64,000 nt of DNA, taken from positions 2,621,501 through 2,685,500 of the forward strand of contig JALIRH010000063.1 in the NCBI GenBank assembly GCA_023055505.1, given 5' to 3'. The position numbers were made by a program, and so were the translations under genes. The notes below the pieces were generated by a model, which saw only the letters and a program-made list of their open reading frames with translations, ran no database searches and had not been told where the DNA came from. This document shows, one piece after another, positions 52,701 to 62,320 of the stretch. The first letter of the stretch is position 1; the number at the start of each line of letters is the position of its first letter. This stretch comes from Callipepla californica brunnescens (taxonomy: Eukaryota > Chordata > Aves > Galliformes > Odontophoridae).

Positions 52701-53738
52701 AGCATTTCTAATTCTGTGCAGTTAAATGGAACTTCTCAGACTAGAAAGAGGAAGCTGTGCAGTTCTGACTACCGACACGGATGAGATACACGAGAAACTG
52801 CTCAGAAGGCAAACAAAAAAAAGCAAAAAAAAAAAAAAAAAAGGAAGCCCCCCCCAGGTTTCCTTTTAGATCAGCTCAGCTTTAGTTTCATTACTGTCAT
52901 GACTTCTAGTGCTGATACAAGAGGAAGGGCACCAGTGCAGAGTGGGGAAGAAGGGGAAGACTTGGACAGCATAGGTTTGTGATGGGTTAGACTCAGCAAG
53001 CAAGCATTTGTCATTTCTAGTGATCTGGGGTTGGAGAGGCCTGTCCCCAGAATCTGCAATAGAACAAAGTGGCCGGCTGTCTGCTGCTTTCTAGCAGGAC
53101 TGGTGATATCTTAATGCTGTGCAATGTCAATTGTTGTCTCAGGAGTACACCAGCAAGAAATACACTGGTGGGAAAAAAAAAAAAAAAACAACACACAAAG
53201 AAGCACAGCATTACTGTTTTCTTCAGGCATTACTTGAACTTATTAAACTAATAACATTTTTAATAAGGAGACCTGATGGCTTTAAATGCCATAGAAAGGT
53301 TTTACGTAGGCCAGATATTACACCGTGCAGTTAAATATAACAGAGGGAGGAAATAAGGTGCATAAAGCATGGAGTGCTTGTTTTCTACCGTCTGTTTTTC
53401 TGCAGCAGGAAGGGAGGAATTGGTGATAGTCGGAAGAAATCCATTATAGCCTGCTTTCTTCTTTCTTTAGCATTTGGCATCATTGCTGCTGCACAACAAG
53501 TTTGCAACAGAGTTTGTTGCTCATGGAGGCGTGCAAAAGCTGTTGGAGATTCCTTGTCCTTCTATGGCAGCCACAGGAGTCTCCATGTGCTTGTACTATT
53601 TGTCTTACAATCAAGATGCGATGGAAAGGGTAAGATGCATTCTTTAGTGAAACTGGTGTAATTGTAGTGATTTCAGGGGACTTGGTCTTTCCACTTTGTT
53701 CAGACATGAAATAAACATCTCTGAAGTTAACAGCAAAT
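46745..53738 (+). pseudogene. Truncated, inactivated inverted copy of DCAF1
   Basis: Exon remnants in order: 47402-47515, 49957-50094, 50264-50347, 51543-51644 and 53471-53629, matching left-arm exons 4 to 8 of the coding series. The promoter, leader and first three coding exons are absent. The first remnant has a GC instead of GT donor at 47516-47517. The second has a C-to-T change making a TAA stop at 50089-50091 (TCA TAA TTG in place of TCA CAA TTG). The third has lost its acceptor and 420 exon bases through a 692-base deletion flanked by the microhomology AATT. The last carries an Arg-to-Cys change. Homology ends at 53738, well before the exon coding VCMHPHN. It cannot encode DCAF1. Confidence 0.93.
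47755..48455 (+). mobile_element. CR1 LINE 3' fragment (right arm copy)
   Basis: Mirror of the CR1 at 14370-15030, sense on the plus strand, in the same intron position of the DCAF1 pseudogene. It has a small local duplication, with cagtttctta repeated at about 48230-48270, that the left copy lacks. Confidence 0.87.
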
Positions 53739-54019
53739 GTGGTTAACATGCCTTATACACGTTCAGAAGGAGGCTGTGCACTTTCCAAAGGATCAATGTG
53801 ACCCACAAAGCAGATTCTGTGGCTTCTAAGCATGAGGCATTGGATCCTCTGAAGGAGCACTGAACTCCTCTGAGAGAGCTGACATCATCCACGGAGGGCA
53901 TGGGCCCCCACCACCGCTCTGTGACGCCAGCAAGGGCAACTTGCTCAACACATGGCAGCGAGCCCTCCAGTGAGGCTCTCATCTGACTCCCCAGTGAGGC
54001 TAGAGGTTCACACGAGTCT

Positions 54020-54390
54020 TTGGACCCCTCACATCAGTGGTCTGAGCCCAGAAATATTCCTTTCCACATCACGGGGGCACTGAGCCTCACCCTGGGGAGG
54101 AGCAAAGTTCCCCTGTTCCCCTTCTTTGCTTTTTCCTTTGAGGGCTCGGAGCCTGGGCTGGAGGGCTCAGAGCCTCATTTTAGGTCAGAAACATCTTTTT
54201 CAGTCCCAAACCCCAGTTTGGGCTCAAAGCCTTGCTCCAGAGTCAGAAACCTCATGGCAGAGCCAAGCCTAATATGGGATACTCAGAGCTGGGTTTGGAG
54301 GGCTCAATGGCTTCAGAGCACCACCAGCCTACTGCTGGCAGGGAGCTTGGCAAACTGTGTTCCTGGGGGAAGCCTCGCTGTGTGCCATCA
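54020..54390 (+). repeat. Unclassified dispersed repeat, copy 2
   Basis: Same family as 45040-45310 in opposite orientation, about 80-85 percent similar by eye. It lies just outside the palindrome, directly before a CR1 fragment and the satellite. Confidence 0.6.
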
Positions 54391-54394
54391 TCAG

Positions 54395-54760
54395 CTGTAG
54401 GGGATATGCTGACACAGCCCCGCTGGGCTGCCTGTTCCAGCACCTCATCTCTCTCTCTGGGAAGACCTTCCCTCTGACACCCAAAGTAAACCTTCCCTCC
54501 TTCAGTTTAAAACCATTCCCCCTTGTCCTGTCACTATCTACCCAAGTGAAAAGTTGATTCCCTTCCAGTTAATAACCTCCTTTCAAATACTGGAAGGTTG
54601 CAATGAGGTCTCCTCACACCTTTTCTTCTCCAGGCTGAACAAGCCCAGCTCCCTCAGCATGTCTCCATAGGAGATGTGCTTCAGCCCTCTGATGGTCTTC
54701 ATGGCCCTTCTCTGGACCCTCTTGGGCACCTCCACATCTTCCCTGAACTGGGTGTTATAG
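54395..54760 (-). mobile_element. CR1 LINE 3' fragment next to the satellite
   Basis: Minus-sense CR1 with the familiar 3' segments (cognates of cctccttcagtttaaaaccatt and gctgaacaagcccagctccctca). Between it and the satellite (54760-54920) is about 150 bases of unrecognised sequence. Confidence 0.85.
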
Positions 54761-54924
54761 GTGTGAAGAGAAAGATACACACCAATCATTTCCAATAGTA
54801 AGGAATTTATTGAGCAACCAATAAAACGAGCGAAACAGCACTGGGCAGCTGGGAGTCTCCACTCCACCAGAGGCGTGCAACAGGGCCCTACCGTCCCCTC
54901 TTTTTATTGTCACTTATGTTCCCT

Positions 54925-56600
54925 AACCTTTCCTTGCCCTGCCTTGCCTTGCCCTGCCCTGTTCTGCTCTGCCCTACCTTGCTCTGACCTGCCTTTCGCT
55001 GCCATGCCCTGCCCTGCTCTGCCTTGCCTTGCCCTGCCCTGCCCTGCCTTGCCTTGCATTGCCCTGCCGTACCCTGCCTTGCCTTGCCCTGCCTGGCACT
55101 TGCCCTTGGCCTTGGCCTTGGCTTTGGCCTTGCCCTAGCCTCGCCTCACGCTGCCTTGCCCTGCCTTTCCTTGCCGCGCCCTGTCTTACCTTGCAATGCC
55201 CTGCCTTGCCCTGCCCCGCCCTGCCCTGCCTTGCCCTGCCTTGCCTTGTCTTGCCCTGCCTTGCCTTACCCTGCCCTGCCTTGGCCTTCCCTGCCCTGCC
55301 CTGCCTTGCAATGCCTTGCCTTGCCTTGTCTTGCCCTGCCCTTCCTTGCCCTGCCCTGCCCCGCCTTACCCTGCCCTGCCATGCCCTACCTTGCTCTGCC
55401 TTGCCTAGCCCTGCCCTGCCCTGTCCTGCCTTGCATTGTCCTGCCCTGCCTTGCCTTGCCCTGTCGTTCCTTGCCCTGCCTTGCCTTCCTTGCTATGTCG
55501 TTCCTCGCCCTTCCTTGCCTTCCCCCGCCCTGCCCTGACTTGCCCTGTCTTGCATTGCCTTGTCTTGCCCTGCCCTGCCCGGCCTTGCATTGCCCTGCCC
55601 CGCCCAGCCCTGCCTTGCCCTACCTTGTCCTGCCTTGTCCTGCCCTGCCTTGCCCTGCCTTACCTTGCCTTGCCTTGCATTCTCCTGCATTGCCTTGCCT
55701 TGCCATGCCCAGTCCTGCCCTGCCTTGCCCTGCCCTGCCTTGCCCTGCCCTGCCATGTTCTGCCCTGCCCTGCCCTACCTTGTCCTGCATTGCCCTACCT
55801 TGTCCTGCATTGCCCTGACAAGCCCCGCCTTACTCTGCCCTGCCTTGCCCTACTTTGCCCTGCCCTACCTTGCCCTGCCCTGCCCTGCCTTGCCTTCCTC
55901 TGCCCTGCCCTGCCTTGTTCTGCCTTGCCCTGCCCTGCCTTGCTTGGCCCTGCCCTTCCCTGTCCTGCAATGCCCTTCCCTGTCCTGCAATGCCCTTCCC
56001 TGTCCTGCTCTGCCTTTCCTTGCCATGCCATGCCTTTCCTTGCCTTGCCCTGCCATCCCCTGTCCTGCCCTGCCCTACCTTGCATTGCCCTGCCCTGCAC
56101 TACCTTGCCCTGTCCCGCCCTGCCCTACCCTGCCTTGCCCTGCCCTGTCTTGCCTTGCCCTGCCATGCCCTGCCCTACCTAGCCCTGCCTTACCTTGCCC
56201 TGCCCAGCCTTGACCTACCTTGCCTTGCCTTGTTCTGCCTTCCCTTGACTTGCCTTGCCTTGCCCTGCCCTGTTCTGCCCTGCCCTTCCTTGCCCAGCCC
56301 TACCTTGTCCTGCATTGCCCCGCCAAGCCATGTTTTACACTGCCGTGCCATGCCCTACTTTGCCCTGCTCTACCTTGCCCTGCCTTGCCGTGCCCTGCTC
56401 AGCCTTGCCTTGTCTTGCCTTGCCCTTCCTTTCCTTCCTCTGCTCTGCCCTGCCTTGTTCTGCCCTGCCATACCTTGCTCTGCCCTGCCTTCACCTGTTC
56501 TGCTCTGCCCTGTCCCTCCCAGCCCTACCTTACCCTGCCCTGCTATGCCCTAATTTGCCTGGCCCTACCTTGCCCTGCCCTGCCCTCCCCTGCCTTGCCC
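54925..56600 (+). repeat. Irregular pentanucleotide satellite (TGCCY)n
   Basis: Built almost entirely from five-base words TGCCC and TGCCT (also TGCCA, TGTCC and TTCCC), kept in the same five-base register with scattered substitutions. A short variant interval near 55095-55150 reads as repeats of GGCCTT/TTGGCC. No stops arise in several frames, so long Leu/Pro/Cys/Ala frames appear; these are not genes. Confidence 0.95.
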
Positions 56601-56879
56601 TGACCTTCCTTGCCTTCCTCTGCTTTGCCCTGCCCTGCCCTGCCTTCCCTTGCCCTGCCCTGCCCTGCCTTCCTTTGCCCTGCCCTGCCCTCCCTTGCCC
56701 TGCCCTGCCTTCCCTTGCCCTGCCCTGCCCTGCCTTCCCTTGCCCTTCCCTGCCTTCCCTTGCCCTGCCCTGCCCTGCCCTCCCTTGCCCTGCCCTGCCT
56801 TCCCGTGCCCTGCCCTGCCCTGCCTTCCCTTGCCCTTCCCTGCCTTCCCTTGCCCTGCCCTGCCCTGCCTTCCCTTACC

Positions 56880-59115
56880 CTGCCCTGCCATGTCTTCCCT
56901 TGCCCTGCCCTGCCCTGCCCTCCCTTGCCCTGCCCTGCACTGCCCTCCCTTGCCCTGCCCTGCCCTACCTTCCCTTGCCCTGCCCTGCCCTGCCTTCCCT
57001 TGCCCTGCCCTGACCTGCTCTCCCTTGCCCTGCCCTGCCCTCCCTTGCCCTGTTCTGCCCTCCCTTGCCCTGCCCTGTTCTGCCCTCCCTTGCCCTTCCC
57101 TGCCCTGCCTTCCCTTGCCCTGCCCTGCCCTGCCTTCCCCTGCCCTGCTCTGCCCTGCCTTCCCTTGCCGTGCCCTGCCTTTCCCCTGCCCTGCCTTCCC
57201 TTGCCCTGCCCTGCCCTGCCTTCTTTTGCCCTGCCCTGCCCTGCCTTCCCCTGCCCTGCCCTGCCTTCCCTTGCCCTGCCCTGCCCTGCCTTCCCTTGCC
57301 CTGCCCTGCCTTCCCTTGCCCGGCCCTGCCCTGCCTTCCCTTGCCCTGCCCTGCCCTGCCTTCCCTTGCCCTGCCCTGCCCTGCCCTGCCTTCCCTTGCC
57401 CTGCCCTGCCTTCCCTTGCCCTGCCCTGCCCTTCCCCTGGCCTGCCTTCCCTTGCCCTGCCCTGCCTTCCCTTGCCCTGCCCTGCCCTGCCTTCCCGTGC
57501 CTTGCCCTGCACTGCCTTCCCTTGCCCTGCCCTGCCCTGCCCTCCCTTACCCTGCCCTGCCTTCCCTTGCCCTGCCCTATCCTGCCTTCCCTTGCCCTGC
57601 CCTGCCCTGCCTTCTTTTACCCTCCCCTGCCCTGCCTTCCCTTGCACTGCCCTGCCCTGCCCTGCCTTCCCTTGCCCTGCCCTCCCCTGCCCTGCCCTCC
57701 CTTGCCCTGCCCTGCCCTCCCTTGCCCTGCCCTGCCCTGCCTTCCCTTGCCCTGCCCTGCCCTGCCCTCTCTTGCCCTGCCCTGCCCCCGTAGCCCTCCC
57801 CTGCCTTCCCTAGCCCTGCCCTGCCTTCCCTAGCCCTGCCCTGCCCTGCCTTCCCTTGCCCTGCCCTGCCCTGACTTCCCTTGCCCTGCCCTGCCCTGCC
57901 TTCCCTTGCCCTGCCCTGCCTTCCCTTGCCCTGCCCTGCCCTGCCCTCCCTTGCCTTGCCCTGCCCTGCCCTCCCTTGCCCTACCATACCCTGCCATGTC
58001 TTCCCTTGCCCTGCCCTGCCCTGCCCTCCCTTGCCCTGCCCTGCACTGCCCTCCCTTGCCCTGCCCTGCCCTACCTTCCCTTGCCCTGCCCTGCCCTGCC
58101 TTCCCTTGCCCTGCCCTGACCTGCTCTCCCTTGCCCTGCCCTGCCCTCCCTTGCCCTGTTCTGCCCTCCCTTGCCCTGCCCTGTTCTGCCCTCCCTTGCC
58201 CTTCCCTGCCCTGCCTTCCCTTGCCCTGCCCTGCCCTGCCTTCCCCTGCCCTGCTCTGCACTGCCTTCCCTTGCCGTGCCCTGCCTTTCCCCTGCCCTGC
58301 CTTCCCTTGCCCTGCCCTGCCTTCCCTTGCCCTGCCCTGCCCTGCCTTCTTTTGCCCTGCCCTGCCCTGCCTTCCCCTGCCCTGCCCTGCCTTCCCTTGC
58401 CCTGCCCTGCCTTCCCTTGCCCGGCCCTGCCCTGCCTTCCCTTGCCCTGCCCTGCCCTGCCTTCCCTTGCCCTGCCCTGCCCTGCCCTGCCTTCCCTTGC
58501 CCTGCCCTGCCTTCCCTTGCCCTGCCCTGCCTTCCCTTGCCCTGCCCTCCCCTTCCCCTGGCCTGCCTTCCCTTGCCCTGCCCTGCCTTCCCTTGCCCTG
58601 CCCTGCCCTGCCTTCCCGTGCCTTGCCCTGCACTGCCTTCCCTTGCCCTGCCCTGCCCTGCCCTCCCTTACCCTGCCCTGCCTTCCCTTGCCCTGCCCTA
58701 TCCTGCCTTCCCTTGCCCTGCCCTGCCCTGCCTTCTTTTACCCTCCCCTGCCCTGCCTTCCCTTGCACTGCCCTGCCCTGCCCTGCCTTCCCTTGCCCTG
58801 CCCTCCCCTGCCCTGCCCTCCCTTGCCCTGCCCTGCCCTCCCTTGCCCTGCCCTGCCCTGCCTTCCCTTGCCCTGCCCTGCCCTGCCCTCTCTTGCCCTG
58901 CCCTGCCCCCGTAGCCCTCCCCTGCCTTCCCTAGCCCTGCCCTGCCTTCCCTAGCCCTGCCCTGCCCTGCCTTCCCTTGCCCTGCCCTGCCCTGACTTCC
59001 CTTGCCCTGCCCTGCCCTGCCTTCCCTTGCCCTGCCCTGCCTTCCCTTGCCCTGCCCTGCCCTGCCCTCCCTTGCCTTGCCCTGCCCTGCCCTCCCTTGC
59101 CCTACCATACCCTGC
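56880..59115 (+). repeat. Tandem duplication of about 1.11-1.12 kb within the satellite
   Basis: Rare marker words recur at fixed distance: CCCCGTAGCCCTCCC at about 57787 and 58908 (1,121 bases apart), CATGTCTTCCC at 56889 and 57995 (1,106 apart), and ACCATACCCTGCC near 57983 and 59104 (1,121 apart). The 15-base difference is one pattern unit. Confidence 0.85.
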
Positions 59116-61259
59116 CGTGCCTTCCCTTCCCTTGCCCTGCCCTGCCTTCCCTTGCCCTGCAAGGCCTTCCCGTGCCCTGCCCTGCCTTCCCTTGCTCTGC
59201 CCTGCCCTGCCTTCCCCTGCCCTGCCTTCCCTTGCCTTCCCCTGCCCTGCCCTCCCTTGCCCTGTTCTGCCCTCCCTTGCCCTGCCCTGCCTTCCCTTGC
59301 CCTGCCCTGCCATGCCTTCCCTTGCCCTGCCCTGCCCTGCCTTCCCCTGCCCTGCCCTGCCCTCCCTTCCTTTTCCCTCCCCTGTCCTGCCTTCCATTGC
59401 CCTGCACTGCCCTGCCTTCCCTTGCCCTGCCCTGCCCTTCCCCTGCCCTGCCTTCCCTTGCCCTGCCCTGCCTTCCCTTGCCCTGCCCTTCCCTCCCTTG
59501 CCCTGCCCTGCCTTCCCTCAATCCCTGCCCTCCCCTGCCTTCCCTTGCCTGCCCTGCCCTGCCCTGCCTTCCCTTGCCCTGCCCTGCCATCCCTTGCCGT
59601 GCCCTGCCCTTCCCCTGCCCTGCCTTCCCTTGCCCTGCCCTGCCTACCCTTGCCCTGCCCTTCCTTCCCTCTATCCCTGCCCTGCCCTGCCTTCCCTTGC
59701 CCTGCCCTGCCTTCCCTTGCCCTGCCCTGCCCTGCCTTCCCTTGCCCTGCCCTGCCTTCCCTTGCCCCGCCCTGTCTTCCCTTGCCCTTCCCTGCCTTCC
59801 CTTGCCCTGCCCTGCCTTCCCTTGCCCTGCCCTGCCCTCCCTTGCCCTGCCCTGCCTTCCCTTCCCCTGCTCTGCCCTGCCTTCCCTTGCCATGCCCAGC
59901 CCTGCCTTTCCTTGCTCTGCCCTGCCCTGCCTTCCCTTGTCCTGTCCTGCCCTGCCCTGCCTTCTATTGCCCTGCCCTGCCTTCCCTTGCTCTGACCTGC
60001 CTTCCCTTTCCTGCCCTGCCCTGCCTTCCCTTGCCGTGCCCTGCCCTCCCCTCCCTTCCCTTGCCCTGCTTTGCCCTACCTTCCCTTGCCCTGCCCTGCC
60101 CTGCCTTCCCTTGCCCTGCCCTGCCTTCCCTTGCCCTGTTCTGCCCTCCCTTGCCCTGCCCTGCCCTGCCTTCCCTTGCCCTGCCCTGCCCAGCCTTCCC
60201 TTGCGCTGCCATGCCCTGATTTCCCTTCCCCTGCCCTGCCCTGCCTTCCCTTGCCCTCCCTGCCCTGCCCTGCCCAGCCTTTCCTTGCCCTGCCCTGCCC
60301 TTCCTTGCCCTGCCCTGCCCTTCCTTCCGTTGCCCTGCCCTGCCCTGCCCTCTCTTGCCCTGCCCTGCCTTCCCTTGCCCTGTTCTGCCCTCCCTTGCCC
60401 TGCCCTGCCCTGCCTTTCCTTGCTTTGCCTCCTTTTGCCCTGCCCTGCCTTCCCTTGCCCTGCCCTGCCCTCCCTTGCTCTGCCCTGCCTTCCCTTGCCC
60501 TGTTCTGCCCTCCCTTGCCCTCCCCTGCCCTGCCCTTCCTTCCCTTGCCCTGCCCTGCCCTGCCCTGCCCTCCCTTGCCCTGCCTTGCCTTCCCTTGCCC
60601 TGCCCTGCACTGCCTTCCCTTGCCCTGCCTTCCCTTCCCTTGCCCTGCCCTGCCCTCCCTTGCCCTGCCCTCCCTTGCCCTGCCCTGCCTTCCCTTGCCC
60701 TGCCCTTCCCTGCCTTCCCTTGCCTTGCCCTCCCTTGCCCTGCCCTGCCCTGCCTTCCCTTGCCCTGCCCTGCCCTGCCTTCCCTTGCCCTGCCCTGCCC
60801 TGCCTTCCCCTGCCCTGCCCTGCCCTCCCTTGCCCTGCCCTTCCCTGCCCTCCCTTGGCCTGCCCTGCCCTGCCTTCCCTTGCCCTGCCCTGCCTTCCCT
60901 TCCCTTCCCTGCCCTGCCTTCCCTTGCCCTGCCCTGCCCTCCCCTGCCCTGCCCTGCCCTCCCTTGCCCTTCCCTGCCCTCCCTAGCCCTGCCCTGCCCT
61001 GCCATCCCTTGCCCTGCCCTGCCTTCCCTTGCCCTGCCCTGCCCTGCCTTCTATTGCCCTGCCCTACCCTGCCTTCCTTTGCCCTGCCCTGCCGTGCCCT
61101 GCCATCCCTTGCCCTGCCCTGCCCTGCCTTCCCTTGCCCTGCCCTGCCATGCCCTCCCTTGCCCTGCCCTGCCCTTCCCTCCCTTGCCCTGCCCTGCCCT
61201 GCCTTCCCTTGCCCTGCCCTGCCCTGCCTTCCCCTGCCCTGCCCTGCCCTCCCTTTCCC

Positions 61260-62320
61260 TGCCCTGCCCTGCCCTATCCTCCCTTGCCCTGCCCTGCCTT
61301 CCCTTGCCCTGCCCTGCCCTCCCTTCCCCTGCCCTGCCCTTCCTTCCGTTGCCCTGCCCTGCCCTCCCTGCCCTGCCCTGCCCTGCCTTCCCTTGCCCTG
61401 CCCTGCCCTGCCTTCCCTTGCCCTGCCCTGCCCTTCCCTGTTTTCCCTTGCCCAGCCCTGCCCTGCCCTCCCTTGCCTTCCCCTGCTCTGCCTTCCCTTG
61501 CCCTGCCCTGCCTTCCCTTGCCCTGCCCTGCCCTGCATTCTATTGTTCTGCCCTACCCTGCCCTCACTTGCCCTGCCCTGCCCTGCCTTTCCTTGCCCTG
61601 CCTTCCCTTTCCCTGCCCCGCCTTCCCTTGCCCTGCCCTGCCCTGCCCTCCCTTGCCCTGCCCTCCCTTGCCCTGCCCTGCCCTTCCTTCCGTTACCCTG
61701 CCCTGCCCTGCCCTCCCTTCCCCTTCCCTGCCCTGCCCTAGCTTGCCCTGCCCTGCCCTGCCTTCCCTTGCCCTGCCATGCCTTCCCTTGCCCTGCCCTG
61801 TCCTGCCCTCCCTTGCCCTCCCCTGCCCTCCCTTGCCCTTCCCTGCCCTGCCTTCCCTTGCCCTGCCCTGCCCTACCTTCCCCTGCCCTGCCCTGCCCTC
61901 CCTTGCCCTGCCGTGCCCTGCCCTCCCTTGCCCTGCTCTGCCCTTCCCTCCCTTGCCCTGCCCTGCCCTGCCTTCCCTTGCCCTGCCCTGCCTTCCCCTG
62001 CCCTTCCCTGCCCTCCCTTTCCCTGCCCTGCCCTGCCCTATCCTCCCTTGCCCTGCCCTGCCCTCCCTTGCCCTGCCCTGCCCTTCCTTCCGTTGCCCTG
62101 CCCTGCCCTGCCCTCCCTGCCCTGCCCTGCCCTGCCTTCCCTTGCCCTGCCCTGCCCTGCCTTCCCTTGCCCTGCCCTGCCCTTCCCTGTTTTCCCTTGC
62201 CCAGCCCTGCCCTGCCCTCCCTTGCCTTCCCCTGCTCTGCCTTCCCTTGCCCTGCCCTGCCTTCCCTTGCCCTGCCCTGCCCTGCATTCTATTGTTCTGC
62301 CCTACCCTGCCCTCCCTTGC
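61260..62320 (+). repeat. Tandem duplication of about 0.75 kb within the satellite
   Basis: The marker ATTCTATTGTTCTGCCCTAC occurs at about 61537 and 62286 (749 apart). GCCCTATCCTCCC occurs at about 61271 and 62035 (764 apart). The difference is again a multiple of the five-base register. Confidence 0.8.

Larger units (their letters stand above)
38665..53738 (-). repeat. Right arm of giant inverted repeat (with 15.2 kb deletion)
   Basis: The proximal part 38665-46738 mirrors 38226-31255, and the distal part 46749-53738 mirrors 16034-8398. At 46739-46748 ten bases (AGGGCTGTGT) replace 15.2 kb of the left arm. The arm also keeps about 1.48 kb (45113-46594) missing from the left and lacks 239 bases present at 31744-31982. 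Confidence 0.9.
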
